Positions 1 through 8,393 of a stretch of DNA of 30,757 nucleotides are shown here, one piece after another (position 1 is the stretch's first letter; each line of letters starts with the position of its first letter). Under the pieces are notes generated by a model. The model was not told the DNA's origin. It searched no databases and saw only the letters and a program-made list of their open reading frames with translations. Source of the DNA: Bacteroidales bacterium (lineage in GTDB: Bacteria > Bacteroidota > Bacteroidia > Bacteroidales > CG2-30-32-10); contig DAOQAK010000050.1 of assembly GCA_035353855.1 (NCBI GenBank), positions 1 to 30,757 of the forward strand. The letters run 5' to 3'. The translations under genes and the position numbers were made by a program.

Positions 1-76
1 ATCCGCACGAAGTAAGGAAGATGGGACGAGAAGTTTATTCGCCTGTGGCGAAAGTTCCTTCATCCGCACGAAGTAA
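1..76. repeat. Direct repeat at left window edge, upstream of tig
   Basis: ATCCGCACGAAGTAA occurs at 1-15 and again at 62-76, so the spacing is 61 bp. Between the copies are a small palindrome (CGCC TGT GGCG, about 41-51) and AAGGAA/TTCCTT complementary hexamers. This is noticeably GC-richer than the following gene and looks like an intergenic repeat cut by the window edge. Whether more copies lie to the left cannot be seen. Confidence 0.7.
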
Positions 77-107
77 ATATTGTATTGATATTAAAGACAG
101 ATTGACA

Positions 108-1499
108 ATGAACATTACACATGAAAAAATTGATGAGCTAAGTTCAGTTCTTAAAATTGAAGTATCAGCAGCCGACTATCAGCCTCAACTCGAAAAAACA
201 ATAAAAGATTATCAGAAAAAAATGAATATGCCCGGGTTCCGCCCAGGTAAAGTACCTGCTTCTGTAGTAAAGAAAATGTATGGTAAGTCGATGCTTGTTG
301 AAGAAATCAATAAACTTGTCATTGATAAAATGTATGAATATCTCGGGCAGAACAATATTGATATTCTTGGAAATCCTTTACCCAGCAAAGAAAAATCAAA
401 AGAAATAGACTGGGATAATCAAACTGATTTTGAATTTTATTTTGATTTTGCGCCCAATCCTTCTTTTGAAATTGAACCTCTCGAAAATGTTTCGGTTAAA
501 TATTATGATATCACTGTTGATGATAATGTTGTTGAAAAATATTTAATGGATATCCGTCGTCGCTTTGGAAAATTCTCAAATCCTGAAACAGCAGAAAGTA
601 ATGATTTGGTTTATGCCGAATTCGAAGAATTGGATGCAAAAGGTAACATACTCGAAAATGGTATCAAAAGCAAAGCATCTGTAGCTATCGATATGATTAA
701 GGATAAAAAGGAACAGAAGAAATTTATTGGACTGAAAAAAGACGATACCCTTGATGTTGATTTATTAAAAATATTCGAAAATCATCATGAAATTTCACAT
801 GTTCTGAATATCAGTCATGAAAAAGCTGATGAGATAAAAAATAAATTCCGCCTGAAAGTCATTACCATTTCAAGGAATGATCCCGCTGAATTAAATGCAG
901 AGCTTTTTGGAAAAGTGTATAAACAGGATAATATAACAAGCGAAGAACAGTTAAAAGAACGAATTAAAACTGATGCCGAAACCTCATTTAAAAATGAAAG
1001 TGATAACAGGTTTGTCAGCGATACCGTTGAATACTTTCTGAAAAATACTAAAATCACTTTACCTGATGCATTTCTTAAACGCTGGCTTTTAGAAACCAAT
1101 AAAGAAAAATTTACAGAAGAACAGGTTGAAAAGGAATATGCAGTTTATGCTGATACATTAAGATGGCAGTTGATTGAAAACAGTCTATTGAAAAATAATA
1201 ACATTGAAGTTACACCTATTGATGTTAAAAATTATATAAAAGATTATTTCAAAAAGAATATTCAGCAGGGCGAGGAAACTGAGGAAAGTAATCAAAAGCT
1301 GGATAGTATTGTTGACCGCTTTATGCAAAACAGGGAAGAAACAAAAAAGATTTACGACCAATTATATGATATTAAACTGAAAGATTTATTTAAAGGCAAA
1401 ATAAAAATTAAAAATCAAAAAATCAGTTACGAAGATTTTGTTAAATTAGCTTCCGAAAAACATAATCACGAACATCATGACCATGAGCATGAACATTAA
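108..1499 (+). CDS. tig: Trigger factor (ribosome-associated chaperone / prolyl isomerase)
   Basis: Trigger factor binds the ribosome exit tunnel and holds nascent chains. The N-terminal ribosome-binding domain is recognisable from the conserved GFRPGKVP stretch near residues 44-51, followed by VVKKMYG and a middle/C-terminal helical chaperone region. I chose ATG 108 rather than the in-frame ATG 21, because translation from 108 begins directly with the family start MNITHEKIDELS and the extra 29 residues would be read through the direct repeat at 1-76. This gives 463 residues, normal for the family. The C-terminus is a His/Glu/Asp-rich tail (KHNHEHHDHEHEH), a possible metal-binding end. clpP follows after 61 bp and clpX after that, the classic chaperone-protease order. 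The PPIase domain is not obvious by eye and may be degenerate. Confidence 0.95.
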   Translation: MNITHEKIDELSSVLKIEVSAADYQPQLEKTIKDYQKKMNMPGFRPGKVPASVVKKMYGKSMLVEEINKLVIDKMYEYLGQNNIDILGNPLPSKEKSKEIDWDNQTDFEFYFDFAPNPSFEIEPLENVSVKYYDITVDDNVVEKYLMDIRRRFGKFSNPETAESNDLVYAEFEELDAKGNILENGIKSKASVAIDMIKDKKEQKKFIGLKKDDTLDVDLLKIFENHHEISHVLNISHEKADEIKNKFRLKVITISRNDPAELNAELFGKVYKQDNITSEEQLKERIKTDAETSFKNESDNRFVSDTVEYFLKNTKITLPDAFLKRWLLETNKEKFTEEQVEKEYAVYADTLRWQLIENSLLKNNNIEVTPIDVKNYIKDYFKKNIQQGEETEESNQKLDSIVDRFMQNREETKKIYDQLYDIKLKDLFKGKIKIKNQKISYEDFVKLASEKHNHEHHDHEHEH

Positions 1500-1560
1500 T
1501 TTGTGATTGAGATAAAAAACGGCTAACTTAAAACGTCTAACAATTTAAACTAAAAAAGAT

Positions 1561-2241
1561 ATGGCTTATAACAACGATGAATTCCGTAAATATGCTGTAA
1601 AACACAGAGGAATCAGCAGCCTTACATTAGACAGCTATACTTCTAAAACAAATAATAGCGTATCTCCTTATATTATTGAAGAGCGTCAGTTGAATGCCGT
1701 TTCCCTTGACGTATTCTCTCGTTTAATGATGGACCGTATAATTTTTCTTGGTTCAATGATCACTGACGAAGTTGCTAATATCATTCAGGCTCAGCTTCTT
1801 TTCTTAGAATCTGTTGATTCACGCAAGGATATCCAGATCTATTTAAATACTCCCGGAGGCTCTGTTTATGCAGGTCTTGGCATTTACGACACCATGCAGT
1901 ATATTTTACCCGATGTAGCTACAATTTGTACCGGAATGGCTGCATCAATGGGCGCTGTTTTACTTTGCGCCGGGAAAGACGGAAAACGTACTGCTTTAAG
2001 TCATTCACGTATTCTTATTCATCAGCCTATGGGTGGCGCTGAAGGACAAGCATCCGATATTGAAATTGTATCGAAGGAAATTATTAAACTGAAAAAAGAA
2101 CTTTACGAGATCATTGCACATCACAGTAAACAGAACTATAATAAAATTTATAAAGATGCTGACCGTGATTACTGGATGACTGCTGCCGAAGCCAAGGAAT
2201 ATGGCATGATTGACGAAATCCTGGTTAGAAATAAAAAATAA
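1561..2241 (+). CDS. clpP: ATP-dependent Clp protease proteolytic subunit ClpP
   Basis: Serine peptidase (S14) that forms the tetradecameric proteolytic chamber and degrades substrates fed by ClpX. The catalytic triad is visible: Ser129 in GMAASMGA, His154 in ILIHQPMGG and Asp203 in DRDYWMT; the Ser-His and His-Asp spacings (25 and 49 residues) match E. coli ClpP. NTPGGSVYAG and EYGMIDEI are further family signatures. At 226 residues it is slightly longer than E. coli ClpP, the excess being an N-terminal stretch before the mature core. Only 2 bp separate its stop from the clpX start, so the two are surely co-transcribed and probably translationally coupled. Confidence 0.98.
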   Translation: MAYNNDEFRKYAVKHRGISSLTLDSYTSKTNNSVSPYIIEERQLNAVSLDVFSRLMMDRIIFLGSMITDEVANIIQAQLLFLESVDSRKDIQIYLNTPGGSVYAGLGIYDTMQYILPDVATICTGMAASMGAVLLCAGKDGKRTALSHSRILIHQPMGGAEGQASDIEIVSKEIIKLKKELYEIIAHHSKQNYNKIYKDADRDYWMTAAEAKEYGMIDEILVRNKK

Positions 2242-2243
2242 TA

Positions 2244-3476
2244 ATGGCTAAGGAAAACACACGTTGTTCATTCTGCGGTCGCGATAAACGCGAAACAGCT
2301 ATGCTAATAGCCGGGCTGGAAGGTCATATCTGCGATTATTGCGTTACCCAAGCCTATAATATAGTTAATGAAGAACTTGCTGTTAAAAAAAGTAAGTTTG
2401 TTCCCGGGTTCAAATTACTCAAACCTGCTGAAATTAAACGTCACCTTGACCAATATGTAATAGGGCAGGATGAAGCCAAAAAAGTTCTTGCCGTTGCTGT
2501 ATATAATCATTATAAACGAATAAATTCAGCTAAATCAAAAAAGGATGATGATGTTGAACTGGAAAAATCAAATATCATTCTTGTTGGTGAAACCGGAACT
2601 GGAAAGACATTGCTTGCAAGGACTATTGCCCGCACTCTTCAGGTCCCTTTTTGTATTGCCGATGCTACAGTCCTTACCGAAGCCGGTTATGTTGGAGAAG
2701 ATGTTGAAAGTGTTTTAGTGCGTTTATTACAGGTTGCCGATTATAACGTTGAAGCAGTTGAAAAAGGAATTGTTTTTATTGATGAGATTGATAAAATAGC
2801 CCGAAAAAGTGATAATCCTTCTATAACCCGCGATGTTTCAGGCGAAGGAGTTCAGCAAGCTCTACTAAAGTTGCTTGAAGGTTCAGTGGTGAACGTTCCT
2901 CCGCAAGGTGGAAGAAAACATCCTGAACAAAAAATGATACAGATCAATACACAGAATATTCTTTTCATTTGCGGTGGAGCTTTTGATGGAATTGATAAAA
3001 AAATTGCATCACGCCTCCAGGCAAATGTCGTTGGATACGGCGTACAGGACAGGGAAGAGATTGATAAAGATAATTTAATAAAATATGTTGCACCTCAGGA
3101 TCTGAAGAGCTTTGGTTTGATTCCTGAATTAGTAGGACGTCTGCCGGTTGTAACCTATTTACATTCTCTCGACCGTGAAGTCCTGCATCGAATACTTCTT
3201 GAACCCAAAAATTCATTGATAAAGCAATATACTCGTCTTTTTGAAATGGATAAAATCAAACTTACATTTGATGAAGAAGTGTACGACTATGTTGTTGATA
3301 AAGCTATTGAATTTAAACTAGGTGCACGCGGACTTCGTTCAATCCTTGAAGCCATCATGATTGACGCAATGTATGAATTACCTTCCGATAACAAACAAAC
3401 TGAAATGCATATTTCCGTTTCTTATGCTGAGGAAAAACTCAGGAAAACCAATATTGAAAGACTCAAAGTAGCATAA
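2244..3476 (+). CDS. clpX: ATP-dependent Clp protease ATP-binding subunit ClpX
   Basis: AAA+ unfoldase that recognises tagged proteins and threads them into ClpP. In order: an N-terminal Cys4 zinc-binding domain (C8, C11, C30, C33), Walker A GETGTGKT (115-122), pore loop GYVG (148-151), Walker B IVFIDE (176-181), and the C-terminal small domain with GARGLRSILE. The tripeptide that docks on ClpP (IGF in E. coli) aligns with V263-G264-Y265, a conservative variant. The full length of 410 residues is normal. It is the last gene of the tig-clpP-clpX cluster; no GC-rich terminator is obvious downstream, only T-rich sequence. Confidence 0.98.
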   Translation: MAKENTRCSFCGRDKRETAMLIAGLEGHICDYCVTQAYNIVNEELAVKKSKFVPGFKLLKPAEIKRHLDQYVIGQDEAKKVLAVAVYNHYKRINSAKSKKDDDVELEKSNIILVGETGTGKTLLARTIARTLQVPFCIADATVLTEAGYVGEDVESVLVRLLQVADYNVEAVEKGIVFIDEIDKIARKSDNPSITRDVSGEGVQQALLKLLEGSVVNVPPQGGRKHPEQKMIQINTQNILFICGGAFDGIDKKIASRLQANVVGYGVQDREEIDKDNLIKYVAPQDLKSFGLIPELVGRLPVVTYLHSLDREVLHRILLEPKNSLIKQYTRLFEMDKIKLTFDEEVYDYVVDKAIEFKLGARGLRSILEAIMIDAMYELPSDNKQTEMHISVSYAEEKLRKTNIERLKVA

Positions 3477-3615
3477 GGTTTTTCCCACTTCTTTTTTGTA
3501 TTTCTTAAAAATAATATTTGTTTTTTTGCTATTTTTAATAGTCATTAATTGGCATTAAAAATACTATGAAAAATATTAAATACGTTATAGCAATAAGACA
3601 GGATTCAAATTTTTC

Positions 3616-3649
3616 TTTTGACTTCGAATAGCATATATTTGTAAATTTG
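3616..3649 (+). promoter_or_regulatory. Candidate Bacteroidota promoter for the DUF4294 gene
   Basis: TTTTG at 3616-3620 and TAAATTTG at 3642-3649 are separated by 21 bp, fitting the TTTG/TAnnTTTG sigma pattern. An overlapping second -7 candidate, TATATTTG, lies at 3634-3641. The predicted leader before ATG 3689 is about 35 nt. Confidence 0.5.
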
Positions 3650-3688
3650 TGTAATGGCATTAAAATGTTGAATCTTGTGCACTGGTAA

Positions 3689-4279
3689 ATGAAAAAAACA
3701 TTATTTATATTTTTCTATTTTTGTTTTTGGTATACAGGAATCTACTGTCAGACAACGGAAGATTTAGTAGTCCCTGCTGAGATTTATGAAGGGGATACCA
3801 TTCCTGTGTTGGTTTTGGATGAGGTTGTTATTACTCCTTCTGCAGGTACAGAAAATAAATCATCTATTACTCCGGTAAAATATAGCAGGCTTGTTAGAGA
3901 TGTGAAAAAAGTATATCCTTATGCTGTAATTGCCGGAATAAAATTAAATGAATACAATGAGATTATTTCTAAGATTACCGATGAAAAAGAAAAGAAAAAA
4001 TATATGAAGAAAGCTGAAGAAGAGCTTAAAGAAGAATTTACTGATGATGTGGAACATATGACGATGACACAGGGAATCATATTATTAAAACTGATTGACA
4101 GGGAAACGGGTAATTCTTCTTTCGAAATTGTTAAAGAGCTTAGAGGTGCTCTGAGGGCAGCTTTTTGGCAAACTATTGCGCGTATTTTTGGAGTAAATTT
4201 AAAAGTAAAATATGATCCTAAAGGTGATGATAAGAATATAGAAGAAATTGTATTGAAGATTGAGAATGGAACAATATAA
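3689..4279 (+). CDS. DUF4294 family exported protein
   Basis: A 196-residue protein with an N-terminal hydrophobic signal (about residues 1-20, ending at IYCQ), then a short acidic linker (DTIPVLVLDEVVITP), the conserved segment YSRLVRDVKKVYPYA, and a charged helical region EKEKKKYMKKAEEELKEEF. A C-terminal segment, MTMTQGIILLKLIDRETGNSSFEIVKELRG, follows. The VLDEVVI and VYPYA motifs are those I associate with DUF4294, a Bacteroidota-restricted family of unknown function. It is probably periplasmic. It stands alone between clpX and a convergent gene whose end is 1 bp away. No function can be assigned. Confidence 0.8.
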   Translation: MKKTLFIFFYFCFWYTGIYCQTTEDLVVPAEIYEGDTIPVLVLDEVVITPSAGTENKSSITPVKYSRLVRDVKKVYPYAVIAGIKLNEYNEIISKITDEKEKKKYMKKAEEELKEEFTDDVEHMTMTQGIILLKLIDRETGNSSFEIVKELRGALRAAFWQTIARIFGVNLKVKYDPKGDDKNIEEIVLKIENGTI

Positions 4280-4280
4280 T

Positions 4281-5696
4281 TTATTTCCCGCGTCCCTGTA
4301 ATATAATTAATACAGTATAAATAAGGATTTTGAAATCTACGGATAGCGACATATTCTCTAAATAAAGGATATCATATTTTAAACGCTTCACCATTTGTTC
4401 AACATTTTCGGCATAACCAAATTTTACTTGTCCCCACGAAGTAATTCCTGGTTTCACCTTGAATAATAGTTTATAATGAGGAGCAACTTTCATTATTTCA
4501 TTAATAAAATATTCCCTTTCTGGACGGTAACCTACAAGCGACATATCCCCTTTAAGTACATTATAAAACTGGGGGATTTCATCTAAGCGCACTTTGCGCA
4601 TAAATTTTCCGAATGAAGTAATACGGGTATCATTTTTACTTGATAATTGTGGACCATTCTTCTCCGCATCAACGTACATTGACCGGAATTTATGCATCGT
4701 AAATGATTTGCCATGCAATCCTATTCTTTCATGAGAATAAAATATTGGACCTTTCGATGATATTAAAACACCAATAGCAGTAAATAAATACAATGGGCTG
4801 AATACAACAAGCATAGTTATAGATACGGTGATATCAATTGCTCTTTTAATAGATGCTTGCCAGACAGGCATTAATTCAGGTGAGATTTGGATAAGAGGAG
4901 CATCCCATATTGCAGTCATTTTTACTGAGCCGAGTAAGATATCCTGCATATCAGGAATAATTTTCGTAACAACATTGGCCCCGTTTATTTCTGTAAGTAT
5001 TTTGTTAATGGTTTTGTGTTCCGATGGTTCAATAGCAATAATTATTTCTTCTATTTTATTTGCATTAATAATATTTAGAATATTTTTATAATATCCCAGG
5101 TGAGGTAGATATTCTATCAAATGATAATCTCCATTATTTTTAACATGAACAAATCCAACGAATTTGTTTCCTGAAGATTTTCTTTGACCTTCAATTTCTT
5201 TATAAATTGATATGGCATTTTTATCGCTTCCAACAATAATCGTGTTGAATCCTATTTTACGATGATGTATTCTGTGTGCTGTAATAGAAGTAATGGTAAG
5301 GCGGGAAGAAAAAGTAAAAAAGAAATGGAAAAGAAATAGAATAAAAAAAGAAAGATAATAATCTTTATATGATTTAACACTATCATCTAAAAGAATAATA
5401 AAGAATATTAAAATAACACCGATAATTGTAACAAGTAATGTTTGTCCTAATTCTTTTAATCTTGATTTTCTGTATATTCTTGAATATGTTCCTATCATTG
5501 AATATAAGAGTATCCAAAGTATTGGTATAAGTATTAAGCCTAAATATAGATTGTTGTCAATTAATATTTGTTCTTTGATATGAAATGTTTGGTGGTCTAT
5601 TGTAACTTTCCTGTAATAGAAAAATATACCCCATGCGAGAAATGCTGATAAAAAGTCAGCAATTACATATCTCAGCACCTGGAGTTTTTTATTCAT
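4281..5696 (-). CDS. Undecaprenyl-phosphate sugar-1-phosphate transferase (WcaJ/WbaP-type, exopolysaccharide initiation)
   Basis: Polyprenol phosphate sugar-1-phosphate transferase, which would start exopolysaccharide or O-antigen units on the inner membrane. The N-terminal half has about four to five hydrophobic helices, followed by a cytosolic Rossmann-like segment (TIIVGSDKNA). The C-terminal catalytic domain has KRAIDI plus a membrane helix, GPIFYSHERIG, KFRSM, LDEIPQFYNVLKGDMSLVG and RPE, the diagnostic motifs of the family. I chose ATG 5696 (471 residues) because it follows the upstream gene's TGA by one base; an in-frame ATG at 5711 would overlap that gene. The sugar cannot be told from sequence. 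Its neighbours are a lipoprotein and an oxidoreductase on the same strand, not a full polysaccharide locus. Confidence 0.9.
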   Translation of the reverse strand: MNKKLQVLRYVIADFLSAFLAWGIFFYYRKVTIDHQTFHIKEQILIDNNLYLGLILIPILWILLYSMIGTYSRIYRKSRLKELGQTLLVTIIGVILIFFIILLDDSVKSYKDYYLSFFILFLFHFFFTFSSRLTITSITAHRIHHRKIGFNTIIVGSDKNAISIYKEIEGQRKSSGNKFVGFVHVKNNGDYHLIEYLPHLGYYKNILNIINANKIEEIIIAIEPSEHKTINKILTEINGANVVTKIIPDMQDILLGSVKMTAIWDAPLIQISPELMPVWQASIKRAIDITVSITMLVVFSPLYLFTAIGVLISSKGPIFYSHERIGLHGKSFTMHKFRSMYVDAEKNGPQLSSKNDTRITSFGKFMRKVRLDEIPQFYNVLKGDMSLVGYRPEREYFINEIMKVAPHYKLLFKVKPGITSWGQVKFGYAENVEQMVKRLKYDILYLENMSLSVDFKILIYTVLIILQGRGK

Positions 5697-5697
5697 A

Positions 5698-6564
5698 TCA
5701 GAAATGTACAAGTTTAATATTATCGAAAAGAATTACAGGATTGGATACATCGCTACTTTTATCAATACGGAAAAAAACCTGGAAATCTGTTGCATTAGTT
5801 GAATTATTTATTGCATTTAATAAATTGATATAGATTTTTTTCCATGTATCTGTTTTATTCAGATGTAAAATACCAACATCATCGCTTTCGGTTGAGGTAT
5901 TTGCAAATAACCCAATGTAAACTTCATTTTCAGTTTTGTAATTCAGTTCCAGAAAAACAGGGTTGCTGCCACTCGGAAGATCATAGCTTGTAATACTTTT
6001 GCCTTCATAAACTGTATGATTTGCATCCAAATGAACGATACCGGAATAATTTCCTTCAAAAACATAAAGAGGGTCTGAAGTTTTTTCAATTAATGTGTCG
6101 CTGAAAATTGTATTTTCAATAGTAACGCCACCATCTTCAAATGCTTCTTTCCATTGAAAAACAGTTTCTGAATAATATGTTATGGTAGGATTGATTGTAA
6201 TGATACTATCAGGAATTAAATTTAAACTTATTTTATAGGGTTTATAGAAGGGGTAAATTGCACGTGTTTCGGATATCCCATTAACTTTTATTCCTGCTTT
6301 AATCATAACTTCATGATTACCTTCAGATAAAATGGGAATAGTAGCAGGTAGTTCGTAAGCGCCTACAATCTGGTCATCAACATAAACCCAGGCATCGGTA
6401 ATTTTTGATGAATTGCTTCCCTGATCGCTTTGAGTATTGAGAGTGAATTGATCGATATGAATATACGAAGGTATCTCTTCCTCAGGATTCATCATTTCAC
6501 ATGAGTAAAAAGACACAATAAATACAATAATAAAAAGGTTTAGAGCAATTCTCTGTAGAAACAT
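5698..6564 (-). CDS. Hypothetical outer-membrane-type lipoprotein
   Basis: 288 residues with a typical SpII signal: a hydrophobic stretch and lipobox SFYSC with the lipidated Cys at residue 22, followed by an acidic MMNPEEE stretch. The remainder is beta-rich with no motif I can name; an early segment (DQIVGAYELPATIPILSEGNHEVMIKAG) resembles a PEGA-like or carbohydrate-binding beta domain, and the end (FFRIDKSSDVSNPVILFDNIKLVHF) resembles the last strands of a jelly-roll module. It sits directly upstream of the sugar transferase on the same strand with a one-base gap, so the two are probably co-transcribed. Function unknown. Confidence 0.8.
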   Translation of the reverse strand: MFLQRIALNLFIIVFIVSFYSCEMMNPEEEIPSYIHIDQFTLNTQSDQGSNSSKITDAWVYVDDQIVGAYELPATIPILSEGNHEVMIKAGIKVNGISETRAIYPFYKPYKISLNLIPDSIITINPTITYYSETVFQWKEAFEDGGVTIENTIFSDTLIEKTSDPLYVFEGNYSGIVHLDANHTVYEGKSITSYDLPSGSNPVFLELNYKTENEVYIGLFANTSTESDDVGILHLNKTDTWKKIYINLLNAINNSTNATDFQVFFRIDKSSDVSNPVILFDNIKLVHF

Positions 6565-6679
6565 GTCAAATAAGCGTTGCTTTTATAATTAATAAATAAG
6601 GTAACGACAATTTTTTTTAATTATTGTATATAAGTATAATTTTTTATGAAAATTTCAAAAATAAATGATTAAGAATTAC

Positions 6680-7663
6680 TTATAACATTATGGGAGTGGC
6701 ATTTAATTTTTCGATTATTGTATAAGCCAGTTCAAGGGAATTATAACCATCCATAATTGTAACCGATGGTGTTATATTTTTTATGATAGCTTCATAAAAA
6801 GCTTCCAATTCTGTTTTAATAGCGTTAATAGGTTTGCTTTCAGGTTTTTCAAACAAGAATTGTTTCATGCCTTTATCTTTTCCAAGATCAATAGTAATTG
6901 AAAGGGGATCAATTTCACCTTCAATACTTTTCAGCCTTATTATTTCGCATTCTTTTTTCAGAAAGTCGACCGAAATATATGCATCGCGTTGGAAGAATCT
7001 GGATTTCCGCATGTTCTTCATTGAAATGCGGCTTGCTGTAAGGTTTGCAACACAGCCATTATCAAATTCAATTCGTGCATTAGCTATATCTGGAGAGTCA
7101 CTAACTATTGCCACACCACTTGCACTGACTTTTTTAATATTTGATTTAACAACACTAAGAACAATGTCAATATCGTGGATCATCAGGTCGAGAATCACGG
7201 GTACATCAGTACCGCGTGGATTGAATTGAGCAAGTCGGTGCGTTTCAATAAACATTGGATTTTGGAAATAGGGTATCGCTGCAAGGAATGCAGGGTTGAA
7301 ACGTTCCACATGACCTACCTGTACTTTTACATTAGCCTCTTTAGCAAGTTCAATCAGTGATTTTGCTTCACATACTGTTGTAGTTAAAGGTTTTTCAATG
7401 AAAACATGTTTTGATTTGCGTAAAGCTTTGGATGCGCATTCGTAATGAGAAACCGTTGGTGTTACTATATCAACTGCATCAACATCATTAATAAGTTCAT
7501 CAATGGATGAATATTTTTTTATTCCAAATTCTTTTTCAACTTGGTTTGAAATTTCTAAATCGGGATCATAAAATCCAACAAATTCAAGGTTGTTGATTTC
7601 TTTAATACATTTGATATGTATCTTTCCTAAATGTCCTGCTCCAAGTACTCCAATTCTTAACAT
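6680..7663 (-). CDS. Gfo/Idh/MocA-family NAD(P)-dependent oxidoreductase
   Basis: 327 residues. An N-terminal Rossmann fold starts at once with MLRIGVLGAGHLGKIH (glycine motif 8-13); the family's EKP motif is at 90-92 (HVFIEKPLTTT) and GHVERFNP follows at about 117-124. The C-terminal alpha/beta domain (VILDLMIHDIDIVL) carries the conserved Asp/His pair. An open frame continues upstream to 7864, but that would run into pcm on the other strand, and the family start is clearly ATG 7663. The substrate is probably a sugar or inositol-like compound, but the sequence does not decide. It is divergent from pcm, with 87 bp between them. Confidence 0.9.
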   Translation of the reverse strand: MLRIGVLGAGHLGKIHIKCIKEINNLEFVGFYDPDLEISNQVEKEFGIKKYSSIDELINDVDAVDIVTPTVSHYECASKALRKSKHVFIEKPLTTTVCEAKSLIELAKEANVKVQVGHVERFNPAFLAAIPYFQNPMFIETHRLAQFNPRGTDVPVILDLMIHDIDIVLSVVKSNIKKVSASGVAIVSDSPDIANARIEFDNGCVANLTASRISMKNMRKSRFFQRDAYISVDFLKKECEIIRLKSIEGEIDPLSITIDLGKDKGMKQFLFEKPESKPINAIKTELEAFYEAIIKNITPSVTIMDGYNSLELAYTIIEKLNATPIML

Positions 7664-7678
7664 AACGAAATTTTTTTG

Positions 7679-7686
7679 CAAAAGTA
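7679..7686 (-). promoter_or_regulatory. -7 element for the Gfo/Idh/MocA gene
   Basis: TACTTTTG read on the - strand, followed by CAA, ends 15 nt before the ATG at 7663. No convincing TTTG -33 box at the usual distance was found. Confidence 0.45.
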
Positions 7687-7750
7687 ATTTTATTTGGTCA
7701 ATGAAATAAGTATTTTCGCAAAATAACTTAACTAACTTTTCAACAGGGTT

Positions 7751-8392
7751 ATGATTGATTCTTATAAACACAAAGGGCTTAGAAAGAAGCTTGTTGAAAC
7801 TATTGCTAATAAAGGCATAACTGATGCTAATGTGCTTGCAGCTATTGGGAAAATCCCAAGACATTTTTTTATGGATTCTTCATTTCTTGAATTTGCCTAC
7901 CAGGACAATGCTTTTCCTATAGGTGAAGGGCAAACAATTTCACAACCTTATACTGTTGCATTTCAATCACAAATGCTTCAGTTGGAAAAAGGAATGAAAG
8001 TTTTGGAAATAGGCACAGGCTCAGGTTATCAAACATGCGTATTGCTTGAACTGGGAGCAAAAGTATTTTCAATTGAACGTATAAAAGCCTTATATCAAAA
8101 AACGAAATTGTTTTTACCCTCAATAGGTTACCATCCTCAATTATTTTATGGTGATGGATATAAAGGTCTACCGGCATATGCTCCCTTCGATAGGATCATT
8201 GTTACTGCAGGCGCTCCATATATCCCTGACGGGTTAGTTAATCAATTAAAATCGGGTGGTATTATGATAATACCTGTGGGAGCTGGCGAAATACAAATAA
8301 TGAATATTTTAAAGAAGAAAGAAGATAATACAATCATCAAAGAAGAATGTGGTACTTTTCGTTTCGTACCACTATTAAACCAAAAAAAATAA
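7751..8392 (+). CDS. pcm: Protein-L-isoaspartate O-methyltransferase
   Basis: Repairs isoaspartyl residues in damaged proteins using S-adenosylmethionine. The 213-residue protein has the substrate/cofactor loop TISQPYTVA (62-70), SAM motif I VLEIGTGSGYQ (84-94), an acidic motif II (VFSIER), motif FDRIIVTAGAPYIP and the late LKSGGIMIIPVG. All are standard for the family, and the length is normal. It stands alone, divergent from the oxidoreductase and convergent with the TonB receptor, whose stop is 1 bp beyond its own. Confidence 0.96.
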   Translation: MIDSYKHKGLRKKLVETIANKGITDANVLAAIGKIPRHFFMDSSFLEFAYQDNAFPIGEGQTISQPYTVAFQSQMLQLEKGMKVLEIGTGSGYQTCVLLELGAKVFSIERIKALYQKTKLFLPSIGYHPQLFYGDGYKGLPAYAPFDRIIVTAGAPYIPDGLVNQLKSGGIMIIPVGAGEIQIMNILKKKEDNTIIKEECGTFRFVPLLNQKK

Positions 8393-8393
8393 A

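Noticed and set aside
21..107. In-frame ATG at 21 as the trigger factor start
   Set aside because: The extra residues would be translated through the 61-bp-spaced direct repeat; the family N-terminus MNITHEKIDEL begins exactly at 108.
4281..7663. Complete polysaccharide biosynthesis locus
   Set aside because: Only the initiating transferase is recognisable; no glycosyltransferases, flippase or polymerase accompany it.
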